Shown here piece after piece: positions 1 to 7,743 of a stretch of 8,921 bases of DNA. The position numbers and the translations under genes are program-made. This stretch comes from Pseudomonadota bacterium. GTDB taxonomy: Bacteria > Pseudomonadota > Gammaproteobacteria > Steroidobacterales > Steroidobacteraceae. The DNA is taken from positions 1 through 8,921 of the forward strand of contig QGUX01000140.1 in assembly GCA_003242275.1 (NCBI GenBank), written 5' to 3'. Numbering within the stretch: position 1 is the first letter of the stretch; each line of letters opens with the position of its first letter. The notes under the pieces were generated by a model. The model saw only the letters and a list, made by a program, of their open reading frames with translations, was not told the DNA's origin and made no database searches.

Positions 1-74
1 TTGGGAGACCAAAGATATCCGCCATCAATCTCCTGGCGGAAGGTCTGCTTCTGGTTCACCCACCAATATCGCAT
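1..74 (-). CDS. HNH-endonuclease-like protein, N-terminal fragment
   Basis: Only the first 24 complete codons lie in the window; the gene runs off the left edge on the minus strand. The visible peptide starts MRYWWVNQKQTFRQEIDGG and goes on to YLWSP. From memory, this start (YWWVNQ.QT followed by GGYLWSP) is typical of a family annotated as HNH endonucleases or restriction-endonuclease-like proteins, in which an N-terminal recognition-like region precedes a C-terminal HNH nuclease. No catalytic residues are in the window, so activity cannot be judged. The start is the first ATG after an in-frame TGA upstream, and it matches the expected family N-terminus. No good Shine-Dalgarno sequence is visible before it. 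The gene points away from everything else here, so it belongs to a separate transcription unit, perhaps a defence or housekeeping-nuclease locus to the left. Confidence 0.6.
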   Translation of the reverse strand, partial: MRYWWVNQKQTFRQEIDGGYLWSP

Positions 75-302
75 CGTCGTTGCGATCGACCGCGTCCCAT
101 GACCAGTACGTCCAGGACGAGATCAGAGTTGCTCCATTCCTCTGAACTATCAGCCCAGGTAGCACCCAAGAAACAGCTTGGCGGGATTCTGCCCGCACGC
201 ACCCAGCATTGTCATTTCAACAGCTACGGCACCCTGGTTCGCGGGCTTCCAGTCGTCGGCCACATGCAGTGCGACGGTGGCAGCGCCACAGCCTCACACG
301 CA

Positions 303-340
303 TCCCGGGAGAAGGCCCTCACCCGCGTCCAATCCCGGGA
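303..340. repeat. Two TCCCGGGA palindromes, 30 bp apart
   Basis: The palindrome TCCCGGGA occurs at 303-310 and again at 333-340. Each is preceded by A, giving a direct repeat ATCCCGGGA. The 30-bp spacing is close to three helical turns, which would suit a paired protein-binding site. In GC-rich DNA such 8-mers also occur by chance. Confidence 0.25.
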
Positions 341-448
341 ACCGCCCTGCTCGCACCTGCCGAGGAGGATGCCCCCCCGCGGCAATATGTCCGTCCCCCC
401 GCAAGGAAGCCCGGAGGCCCCTTGGCCAGACGGCCGAGGTAGGGGCTT

Positions 449-462
449 GTACTGATAAGTAC
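449..462. promoter_or_regulatory. Inverted repeat, possible repressor/activator operator
   Basis: The sequence GTACT, a 4-base spacer GATA, then AGTAC is a perfect 5-bp dyad. It is flanked by AGGGG on the left (441-445) and CCCCT on the right (462-466), which extend the symmetry with a 3-base bulge (CTT). It lies about 112 bp upstream of the ferritin-like gene and could be a transcription-factor site for that gene or the divergent one. No regulator gene is visible to pair with it, so this is inference from symmetry alone. Confidence 0.25.
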
Positions 463-561
463 CCCTCCCTCCCGGCGCATACCGAACGATCCGCGCGAGC
501 GATAACCAGAGGAATTTGGGTAAACTCGGCAACCATTGTCACCACACCAATAAGGGACAAC

Positions 562-567
562 GGGGGA
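562..567 (+). promoter_or_regulatory. Ribosome binding site of the ferritin-like gene
   Basis: GGGGGA lies 7 bases before the ATG at 575. A second purine block, AAGGGA, lies at 552-557. The site supports the ATG at 575, the start that places a twin-arginine motif close to the N-terminus. Confidence 0.45.
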
Positions 568-574
568 TCTTCGA

Positions 575-1756
575 ATGGCACGCAAGGGAGTGTCGCGTCG
601 CGCGCTGCTGGGCAATCTCGCTTCGCTCGGCATGATCGCCGGCCCGGCCAAAGTCTTCGCCGCGCAGCACAAGAACACGCCGGTCCAGCAGGACTTCTCG
701 AATCCATACCTGGAGCTGATCCGGCTCCTGCGCGAGGCGGCGGAGATCGAGCACGACCTGATGGTCCAGTACCTCTACGGCGCGTTCTCCTTGAAGCCCG
801 CCTACCAGGAGCTGGTCGGCAACCCCGCGCCGGGCGCGAGCTCCTTCATGGGCGTCATCGTGCAGGAGATGCAGCACCTGGGCGGCGTGAACCGGCTGCT
901 GGTGGACCTGAAGGCGGCGCCGGTGCTGACGCGCCAGGACTTCCCCTACGAGTCGGACATCTACCCCTTCCCGTTCGAGCTGACGGCGCTCAGCCCGGTC
1001 AGCCTGGCCAGGTTTACGTATTGCGAAGCACCGGCGGGCGCGCTGGGGGCCGGCGGCGGCGGCGCCTCGCCGCGCCTGCTTGACCAGCTGAAGACCACGA
1101 TCGGCAGCAGCATCCCGCCCAACCACGTCGGCCACCTGTACGACGCGGTCATCGACTCGCTCGGCGAGGTGAAGAAGAAGAACCTCGCGCAGCTGGACTA
1201 CGACGCCTGGTTCGAATCCCTCGACCACATCAAGGAAGAGGGAGAGGTGGGCCACTTCCAGTTCTTCACCTCGCTGTACCGGGGCGAGCACCCGCTGTTC
1301 AAGGAAACGCCCGCGGCGTGGAACCTGCCCGCCAGCGATGCGCGCTTCCCCTGCCACCAGGTGCCGAAGAACCCCACCGCCTACCAGGGCCACCCGAACT
1401 GCATCCAGGACCCGGACCTGCGCGCCCTCGCCTGGCTGGGCAACCTGAACTACTGGGTGATGCTGGCGCTGCTGGACGCGGGCTACCGCAAGAAGTCGCA
1501 GATCGAGCTGGCGCTGTCGCAGGCCATCATGATGGGTCCGCTGTGGTCGCTGGCCCGCTACCTGCCGGCCAAGGGCGGCGCCATTCCGTTCGACCCGCTC
1601 AGCATGGGGTTCCAGCCGGGCCTCGATGCAGAGGCGGACCGGCGCTTCGCCCGCCTGCTGATCGAGGAAACGCGCGACTTCGCCCGCTCGATCGGCAACC
1701 TGCTGCCGGGCGACTTCAACGACAAGTTGTACGACCAGCTGATCGCCGCGGTGTGA
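575..1756 (+). CDS. Tat-exported ferritin-like domain protein (VioB/RebD-related fold)
   Basis: This 393-aa protein begins with a twin-arginine signal: S7-R8-R9-A-L-L, a hydrophobic stretch to about residue 23, and a likely cleavage after VFA (residue 29). The mature part matches the PF12902 ferritin-like family as I know it, also found in the C-terminal part of the violacein/rebeccamycin enzymes VioB and RebD. Three E-x-x-H motifs are visible, at E57-H60, E98-H101 and E224-H227, spaced as expected for a four-helix carboxylate-bridged diiron site. The later segment N184-H-V-G-H and the C-terminal part (about 335-375) also look family-like. Tat export suggests folding with metal in the cytoplasm before release to the periplasm. 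No pigment-biosynthesis genes accompany it, so a violacein-like role is not supported and the substrate is unknown. It appears monocistronic and ends in a strong inverted repeat. Confidence 0.85.
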   Translation: MARKGVSRRALLGNLASLGMIAGPAKVFAAQHKNTPVQQDFSNPYLELIRLLREAAEIEHDLMVQYLYGAFSLKPAYQELVGNPAPGASSFMGVIVQEMQHLGGVNRLLVDLKAAPVLTRQDFPYESDIYPFPFELTALSPVSLARFTYCEAPAGALGAGGGGASPRLLDQLKTTIGSSIPPNHVGHLYDAVIDSLGEVKKKNLAQLDYDAWFESLDHIKEEGEVGHFQFFTSLYRGEHPLFKETPAAWNLPASDARFPCHQVPKNPTAYQGHPNCIQDPDLRALAWLGNLNYWVMLALLDAGYRKKSQIELALSQAIMMGPLWSLARYLPAKGGAIPFDPLSMGFQPGLDAEADRRFARLLIEETRDFARSIGNLLPGDFNDKLYDQLIAAV

Positions 1757-1769
1757 CGACACACCGCGG
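1746..1769 (+). terminator. Perfect 10-bp inverted repeat over the stop codon
   Basis: CCGCGGTGTG (1746-1755), loop ACGA, CACACCGCGG (1760-1769) forms a perfect 10-bp stem. The TGA stop (1754-1756) sits at the top of the stem. Only TT follows before CCC, so the U-tract is poor; it may be a weak intrinsic terminator or a 3'-end stabilising hairpin for the ferritin-like mRNA. Confidence 0.5.
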
Positions 1770-1802
1770 TTCCCGCCGCGACCTCGGCCGCTGGACCAGC
1801 AG

Positions 1803-1820
1803 CAGGCCCGCGAGGGCCTG
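1803..1820. terminator. GC-rich hairpin with GNRA-type loop
   Basis: CAGGCCC (1803-1809), loop GCGA, GGGCCTG (1814-1820) is a perfect 7-bp stem closed by a GNRA tetraloop. There is no T-run on either side. With the preceding 10-bp hairpin it forms a tandem pair between the ferritin-like gene and the barrel gene, consistent with terminating or blocking read-through. Confidence 0.4.
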
Positions 1821-1854
1821 ACGAGAGATGCAACCGGACCGGCGGTTGCGCCGG

Positions 1855-1860
1855 TATATT
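1855..1860 (+). promoter_or_regulatory. Candidate -10 box for the outer-membrane barrel gene
   Basis: TATATT is one mismatch from TATAAT and stands out in GC-rich sequence. It ends 6 bases before the ATG at 1867, which would put the transcription start at or next to that ATG, giving a leaderless mRNA. No good -35 element is visible at 16-18 bp spacing, so the call is tentative. Confidence 0.35.
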
Positions 1861-1866
1861 TTGCCC

Positions 1867-2511
1867 ATGACCCTCACATCACGCTGCATCCAGGCTGCTG
1901 GAACCCTCGCCCTCACGCTCTGCGCCTTCGCGCCGCGGGCGCTCGCCCTGCCGCCGCCTCCCTATGCGGTATTCGAGTTCAGCGCCAACCGGCCCGGGCT
2001 CGATGCGCCCCAGACCGCGACTCCGCCGGTCCGGGGCACGGGGCGCGACCGCAGCACCACGGGCTGGGGATTCACGCTCGGATGGCGGTTCACCGATCAC
2101 CTCGCCGTGGAGGGGAGCTACATCCAGCTCGGCGAAGCCAGGTTCGGCGTCGACATCGAGGAGGGTTCTCCCGTGACGTCGGCAAGGCTCCACGTGGGAT
2201 CGCGCGGGTCGCTGCTGGCCATGGCCGGCACATGGCCGGTGCACGAGAAGGTGTCGCTGGAGGGACGGGCCGGATTCTACTGGGGCACCACCGAGACCAG
2301 GTACAAGGGAACCACCGCCTCGCCGCTGGGACAGGGGGAGTTCAACATGAGGCTGGACAGCGAGACGAAGCTCGCGCCGGCAGTGGGCGTGGGCGCGGTC
2401 GTCGCGTTCAGCGAGATGTGGGGAATGCGGGTGGGCTTCGACTACCTGGACAAGGCGTTCGGGAAGGACGCGACGCGCGCCGCCATCGGGGTACGGTTCA
2501 ACTGGCCCTGA
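1867..2511 (+). CDS. Small outer-membrane beta-barrel protein (OmpW/OmpA-like fold)
   Basis: The 214-aa product has a Sec signal peptide: a short n-region, a hydrophobic core around residues 8-20 and probable cleavage after ALA before LPPPP. The rest alternates polar and hydrophobic residues in short strands rich in Gly, aromatics and Arg, such as GWGFTLGWRF, VEGSYIQLG, GRAGFYWG and MRVGFDYLD. It ends in a strand closing with FNWP. This is typical of eight-stranded porin-family barrels (PF13505-like), which are often structural or adhesion/invasion-type proteins. An in-frame ATG at 1828 would add 13 residues (MQPDRRLRRYILP) before the signal. I prefer 1867 because it starts a normal signal peptide and the upstream hairpin lies close to 1828. 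Expression is probably independent of the ferritin-like gene. No ligand can be assigned. Confidence 0.75.
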   Translation: MTLTSRCIQAAGTLALTLCAFAPRALALPPPPYAVFEFSANRPGLDAPQTATPPVRGTGRDRSTTGWGFTLGWRFTDHLAVEGSYIQLGEARFGVDIEEGSPVTSARLHVGSRGSLLAMAGTWPVHEKVSLEGRAGFYWGTTETRYKGTTASPLGQGEFNMRLDSETKLAPAVGVGAVVAFSEMWGMRVGFDYLDKAFGKDATRAAIGVRFNWP

Positions 2512-2538
2512 TGCGACCGGCCCGGGCGGGAGCGGCCG

Positions 2539-2750
2539 CTACTCGCCCTTCTCCTTCCCCAACGTGAACACGTTGCGGATCTCGCCCGGCCTGCGGACGA
2601 GGGAAACGGACAGCGCCAGCTCATCCGGGCCCTTGCCGAAATTCCCCAGGCCCTCAGCGTGGGTCCCACGACATGGGGACTTTCGGCCCGCTCGTAGAAG
2701 GGCACGAAGGTATACGCCGAGGCGGCGATGATCCGGGCAGCCTTGCTCAT
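2539..2750 (-). pseudogene. Small unrecognised gene, apparently frameshifted (about 70 aa if repaired)
   Basis: On the minus strand an ATG at 2750 opens MSKAARIIAASAYTFVPFYE followed by RAESPHVVG. The coding signal then moves to another frame reading THAEGLGNFGKGPDEL and ending near VFTLGKEKGE at a TAG (2539-2541). Both halves have the strong G/C third-position bias of real genes here. The span is 212 bp, one base short of 71 codons, so one missing base, most simply in the GGG run near 2663-2666, would restore a 70-aa protein. AAGGGAA (2757-2763) lies 6 bases before the ATG at 2750, and another in-frame ATG at 2756 abuts it. I do not recognise the family; no membrane segment or signal is evident. 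It converges with the barrel gene (27-bp gap) and diverges from the receptor operon. The shift may be a true mutation or a sequencing error. Confidence 0.5.
2560..2575. repeat. Short perfect inverted repeat CAACGTG-AA-CACGTTG
   Basis: Seven-base arms flank an AA spacer inside the C-terminal coding part of the small minus-strand gene. It may be chance within codons, a DNA-binding dyad, or a hairpin too tightly looped to form well in RNA. Confidence 0.25.
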
Positions 2751-2813
2751 CAGCATTTCCCTTATTTGCCCGGGATAAAGACCCGCGCAGGCAGTCCCCG
2801 CCGGGCTCCCTCC

Positions 2814-2819
2814 TACAAT
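2814..2819 (+). promoter_or_regulatory. Candidate -10 box for the receptor-kinase operon
   Basis: TACAAT has one mismatch to TATAAT and lies 40 bp before the receptor start, leaving a leader of about 33-35 nt with a good ribosome binding site. No clear -35 box is seen 16-18 bp upstream (GCAGTC region), so an activator may be needed or the call may be wrong. Confidence 0.35.
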
Positions 2820-2844
2820 CGCCCCTTGCCGCCTCCAGCGATTC

Positions 2845-2850
2845 AAGGGA
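2845..2850 (+). promoter_or_regulatory. Ribosome binding site of the TonB-dependent receptor gene
   Basis: AAGGGA lies 9 bases before the ATG at 2860 and supports that start, which also gives a complete signal peptide. Confidence 0.5.
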
Positions 2851-2859
2851 CGAAACTTC

Positions 2860-4881
2860 ATGCCGATCCGTCCGCGACTGCGCGCCACAGCCGTGCGCGC
2901 CGCGACATTGACATGCGCGCGACCGGCGGTCGCCCTGTGCCTGGCCGTGGCCGCCGGCCTGCCCGCGCCTGCGCAAGCGCAGGGCGTGCCCGACCTCACG
3001 GAGCTGAGCCTGGAGCAGCTCCTGGACCTCAAGATCGTCGGCGCCTCGAAATACGCCCAGTCCCAGGGCGAGGTGGCCGCGGCCGCCTCCGTCATCACGC
3101 GCCAGGACATCCGCGCATTCGGCTGGCGCACGCTGGATGAGGCGCTGGCCAGCCTGCCGGGCATCCACATCACCGAGAGCCACCAGATCTCCGCGCTGGG
3201 CGCCCGGGGTTTCGGCCTGCCGGGGGACTTCAACACCCGCGTGCTGGTGATGATCAACGGCCACCGCGTCAACGAACCCATCTACGACAGCGGCGTGGGC
3301 GGACAGGGCTTCCCGCTCGACCTCGACCTGGTCGAGCGGATCGAGTTCATTCCCGGGCCCGGCGGCGCCGTGTACGGCCAGAACGCCATGTTCGGGGTGG
3401 TCAACGTGATCACGCGCACCGCCGCCGACCTCGACGGCACGGAGATCGCGGTGGCCTACCAGGATCCGCAGGCCGCGCGCGAGGCCCGCCTGAGCTGGGG
3501 CCGGATGTTCGACAACGGACTTGCCGTGATGGTGTCGTTCTCGGGCATGAACGCCGATGGCGAGGACCTGTTCCTCGACTACGGCGATGCCGGCATCTCC
3601 GGCATTGCCGCCGGCATGGACGGGGAGAAGACGCGGCGCGTCCACCTGCAGGTGGACCACGGCGATTGGTCCATCGAGCATTCCCAGGGCACGTGGTTCA
3701 AGGAGGATCCCAACGGCACGTTCTTCTCCGATCCGCTCTCGCCCGGGCAGTACATCGATTCGAAGCTGGCACTGACCCAGCTGCAGTACGAGAACCGCTT
3801 CGCCGGCGAGCAGCTCACGGTGTCGGCGCGCCTGTACCGCAGCATGCTGCGGTTCCGCTCCGTGCTGCACTTCTCCGGGGTGGAGTTCGCCGCGGACACG
3901 CAGAGCCGCCTGTATGGCGGCGAGCTGCGGCTCGTCTACGGCGGCATCGACCGCCACAAGCTGATGCTGGGCATCGAGGGGCAGGAATCGCCCCGCTCCG
4001 AACAGGTGATCCCGGTCTCCGGCGATCCGGCCGACAACCTGCTGGTCAGCAGCCCCGGCCACCGCCTGGGCGCGTACGGACAGGACGAATGGCGCCTCAC
4101 CGACCGGCTGACCGGGACGATGGGCCTGCGCATCGACCACAACGACATGACCGGCACGCACGCCAGTCCGCGCACCGGGCTGATCTGGCAGGCCACGCCC
4201 ACGACCTCGATCCGGCTGCTGTACGGCAGCGCGCAGCGCGCACCGAACGCCTACGAGCGCTACTACGACGACGGCGCCACGCTGGTCGGCAACCCGGACC
4301 TGCGCGGCGAGCGCATCGACACCTTCGAACTGGTTGCCGACCAGCGCCTGGGAAGAAGCACCCAGCTGCGGGCCTCGCTGTACCAGTGGAACATGAAGCG
4401 CCTGATCGTGCTCGGCCTGCACCCGGACAGCGGGCTGCCGCAGTACCAGTCCGGCGAGGAGATCCGCGCGCGCGGCACGGAGCTGTCGATGGACCGGACG
4501 TGGAGATCCGGCGTGCGCCTGCGCGGCAGCCTGTCGCTGCAGGATGTGTCGTGGCGCGGCGGCGGGAACCTCGTCAACTCGCCGCGCGTGCTCGGCAAGG
4601 CCAATCTCTCGGGCCTGCTGCCCTGGGGCGGCATCCGCGCCAGCTACGAGCTGCGGTACGACTCGCGGCGCCTGACCCATGAGGGCACCTGGCTGGGTGG
4701 CTACACGCTCTCGAACTTCTCGCTGGGCAGGACCGTCCGGCACGAGGGGCTGGAGGCCTCGCTGGGCATCTACAACCTGTTCGACAAGCATTACGCGACC
4801 CCGGCGGCGAACTCGAACTGGCAGAACGCGTTCGAGCAGGATGGACGCGCGGTCAGGTTCAAGCTGGGTTACCGGTTCTGA
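2860..4881 (+). CDS. TonB-dependent outer-membrane receptor
   Basis: The 673-aa protein has an Arg-rich n-region, a hydrophobic core (about 22-35) and likely cleavage after AQA (residue 40). A segment LTELSLEQLLDLKIVGASK follows, then the plug domain (about 70-187). Plug signatures include LDEALASLPGIHI, RVLVMINGHRVNEP and IEFIPGPGGAVYGQ running into GVVNVITR. The rest is a 22-strand-type beta barrel, with the late NLFDKHYATP motif (639-648) and a terminal strand FKLGYRF ending in Phe, the usual outer-membrane insertion signal. Such receptors import siderophores, cobalamin, sugars or other ligands using TonB/ExbBD energy. The ligand cannot be told from sequence. It lacks the N-terminal secretin/STN signalling extension of FecA-type transducers, so any signalling must run through its neighbours. 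The periplasmic YfiR-family gene starts 7 bp after its stop, so it probably serves as the sensor or ligand gate of this signalling operon. Confidence 0.92.
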   Translation: MPIRPRLRATAVRAATLTCARPAVALCLAVAAGLPAPAQAQGVPDLTELSLEQLLDLKIVGASKYAQSQGEVAAAASVITRQDIRAFGWRTLDEALASLPGIHITESHQISALGARGFGLPGDFNTRVLVMINGHRVNEPIYDSGVGGQGFPLDLDLVERIEFIPGPGGAVYGQNAMFGVVNVITRTAADLDGTEIAVAYQDPQAAREARLSWGRMFDNGLAVMVSFSGMNADGEDLFLDYGDAGISGIAAGMDGEKTRRVHLQVDHGDWSIEHSQGTWFKEDPNGTFFSDPLSPGQYIDSKLALTQLQYENRFAGEQLTVSARLYRSMLRFRSVLHFSGVEFAADTQSRLYGGELRLVYGGIDRHKLMLGIEGQESPRSEQVIPVSGDPADNLLVSSPGHRLGAYGQDEWRLTDRLTGTMGLRIDHNDMTGTHASPRTGLIWQATPTTSIRLLYGSAQRAPNAYERYYDDGATLVGNPDLRGERIDTFELVADQRLGRSTQLRASLYQWNMKRLIVLGLHPDSGLPQYQSGEEIRARGTELSMDRTWRSGVRLRGSLSLQDVSWRGGGNLVNSPRVLGKANLSGLLPWGGIRASYELRYDSRRLTHEGTWLGGYTLSNFSLGRTVRHEGLEASLGIYNLFDKHYATPAANSNWQNAFEQDGRAVRFKLGYRF

Positions 4882-4888
4882 GGGCCCC

Positions 4889-5394
4889 ATGCGTGCCGTC
4901 CTGCTGCTGCTGGGTGCGCTCGCGGTCATCGCGCCGGCGCGTGCCGTCGAGCCGACCGAGTACCAGCTCAAGGCGGCCTTCCTCTACAACTTCGCGCTGT
5001 TCACCGAGTGGCCCGCCGACACCGGCAACACACTCAGGCTGTGCATCCACGGGCGCGATCCGTTCGGCCCCGAGCTCGATGACCTGCAGGGCAGGCCGGT
5101 GCGCGAGCGGCAGATCATCGTCGACCGGCAGGCCAGGGGCGGCGCGCTGACCGGTTGCCAGATCGTGTTCATTGCGCGGTCCGCTGCCGGCGAGCTGCCG
5201 GCCACGCTGGACGTGCTGCGCAACGTGCCCACGCTGACGGTGGCGGACATTCCCGGCGGGGCCCGCACCGGCGTCATGCTCAACATGGAGGTCCGGCGCG
5301 GCAAGGTCACCTTCTCGGCCAACCTCCGCTCCGCGCGGCAGGCGCGGCTGGTGCTCAGCTCCAAGCTGCTGGGACTGGCCACGGAGGTGATCCT

Positions 5395-5398
<4 letters not shown>
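4889..5398 (+). CDS. YfiR/HmsC-family (DUF4154) periplasmic protein
   Basis: The 169-aa product has a Sec signal peptide cleaved probably after ARA (residue 19). The mature chain follows the DUF4154 (PF13689) pattern: [18 protein letters not shown] (25-42), [13 protein letters not shown] (49-61), then GCQIVFI (89-95), [12 protein letters not shown] (109-120), and [16 protein letters not shown] leading to [11 protein letters not shown] near the C-terminus. In Pseudomonas aeruginosa, YfiR is a periplasmic repressor of the diguanylate cyclase YfiN. Two cysteines (C52, C90) have about the spacing of one of the two disulfides in that YfiR, as I recall it; the second pair is absent. I chose the ATG at 4889 because it begins the signal peptide and has AGGG at 4881-4884. 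It overlaps the kinase gene by 4 bp, pointing to joint function with the kinase's periplasmic domain. Confidence 0.88.
5383..5390 (+). promoter_or_regulatory. Strong Shine-Dalgarno deciding the kinase GTG start
   Basis: GGAGGTGA lies inside the end of the YfiR-family gene, 4 bases before GTG at 5395. It supports that GTG, whose last two bases begin the upstream TGA stop, as the true kinase start and implies translational coupling. Confidence 0.7.

Positions 5399-7739
<2,341 letters not shown>

Positions 7740-7743
<4 letters not shown>

Larger units (their letters stand above)
75..574. other. Intergenic region, about 500 bp, no convincing gene
   Basis: This stretch separates the leftward nuclease-like gene from the rightward ferritin-like gene. 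All open frames through it read as low-complexity Pro/Arg/Gly-rich peptides with no recognisable motif, and several are only extensions of frames antisense to or out of phase with the ferritin-like gene. Base composition is less regular than in the coding regions. It holds a GCGGG/CCCGC hairpin (181-196), two TCCCGGGA palindromes 30 bp apart and a GTACT-GATA-AGTAC dyad. It presumably contains the divergent promoters of both flanking genes, but I could not identify a convincing -35/-10 pair. Confidence 0.6.

Noticed and set aside
181..196. GCGGG/CCCGC hairpin as a terminator
   Set aside because: It has a short stem, no T-run on either side and no gene end next to it.
150..293. Minus-strand 47-codon open stretch that reads fairly naturally (VADDWKPANQGAVAVEM)
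   Set aside because: It has no ATG start near its beginning, no ribosome binding site and no family I recognise, and it is short enough to be chance. It could be a gene remnant; a protein search would decide.
178..1083. Plus-strand open frame of about 301 codons starting in the intergenic region
   Set aside because: It is Pro/Arg/Ala-rich and runs out of phase into the ferritin-like gene, which has clear motifs and a Tat signal in its own frame.
2766..2820. Sequence reading TGTAGGAGGGAGCC on the minus strand as a REP-type element
   Set aside because: The GTAGGAG start resembles some REP repeats, but the following arms do not pair well and there is no second copy in the window.
2539..4971. 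Very long open frame on the minus strand (about 810 codons) antisense to the receptor gene
   Set aside because: It mirrors the codon pattern of the receptor, is His/Gln/Ala/Val-rich without domains, and has no matching start context. Only its last roughly 40 codons carry a real signal, which belongs to the small frameshifted gene.
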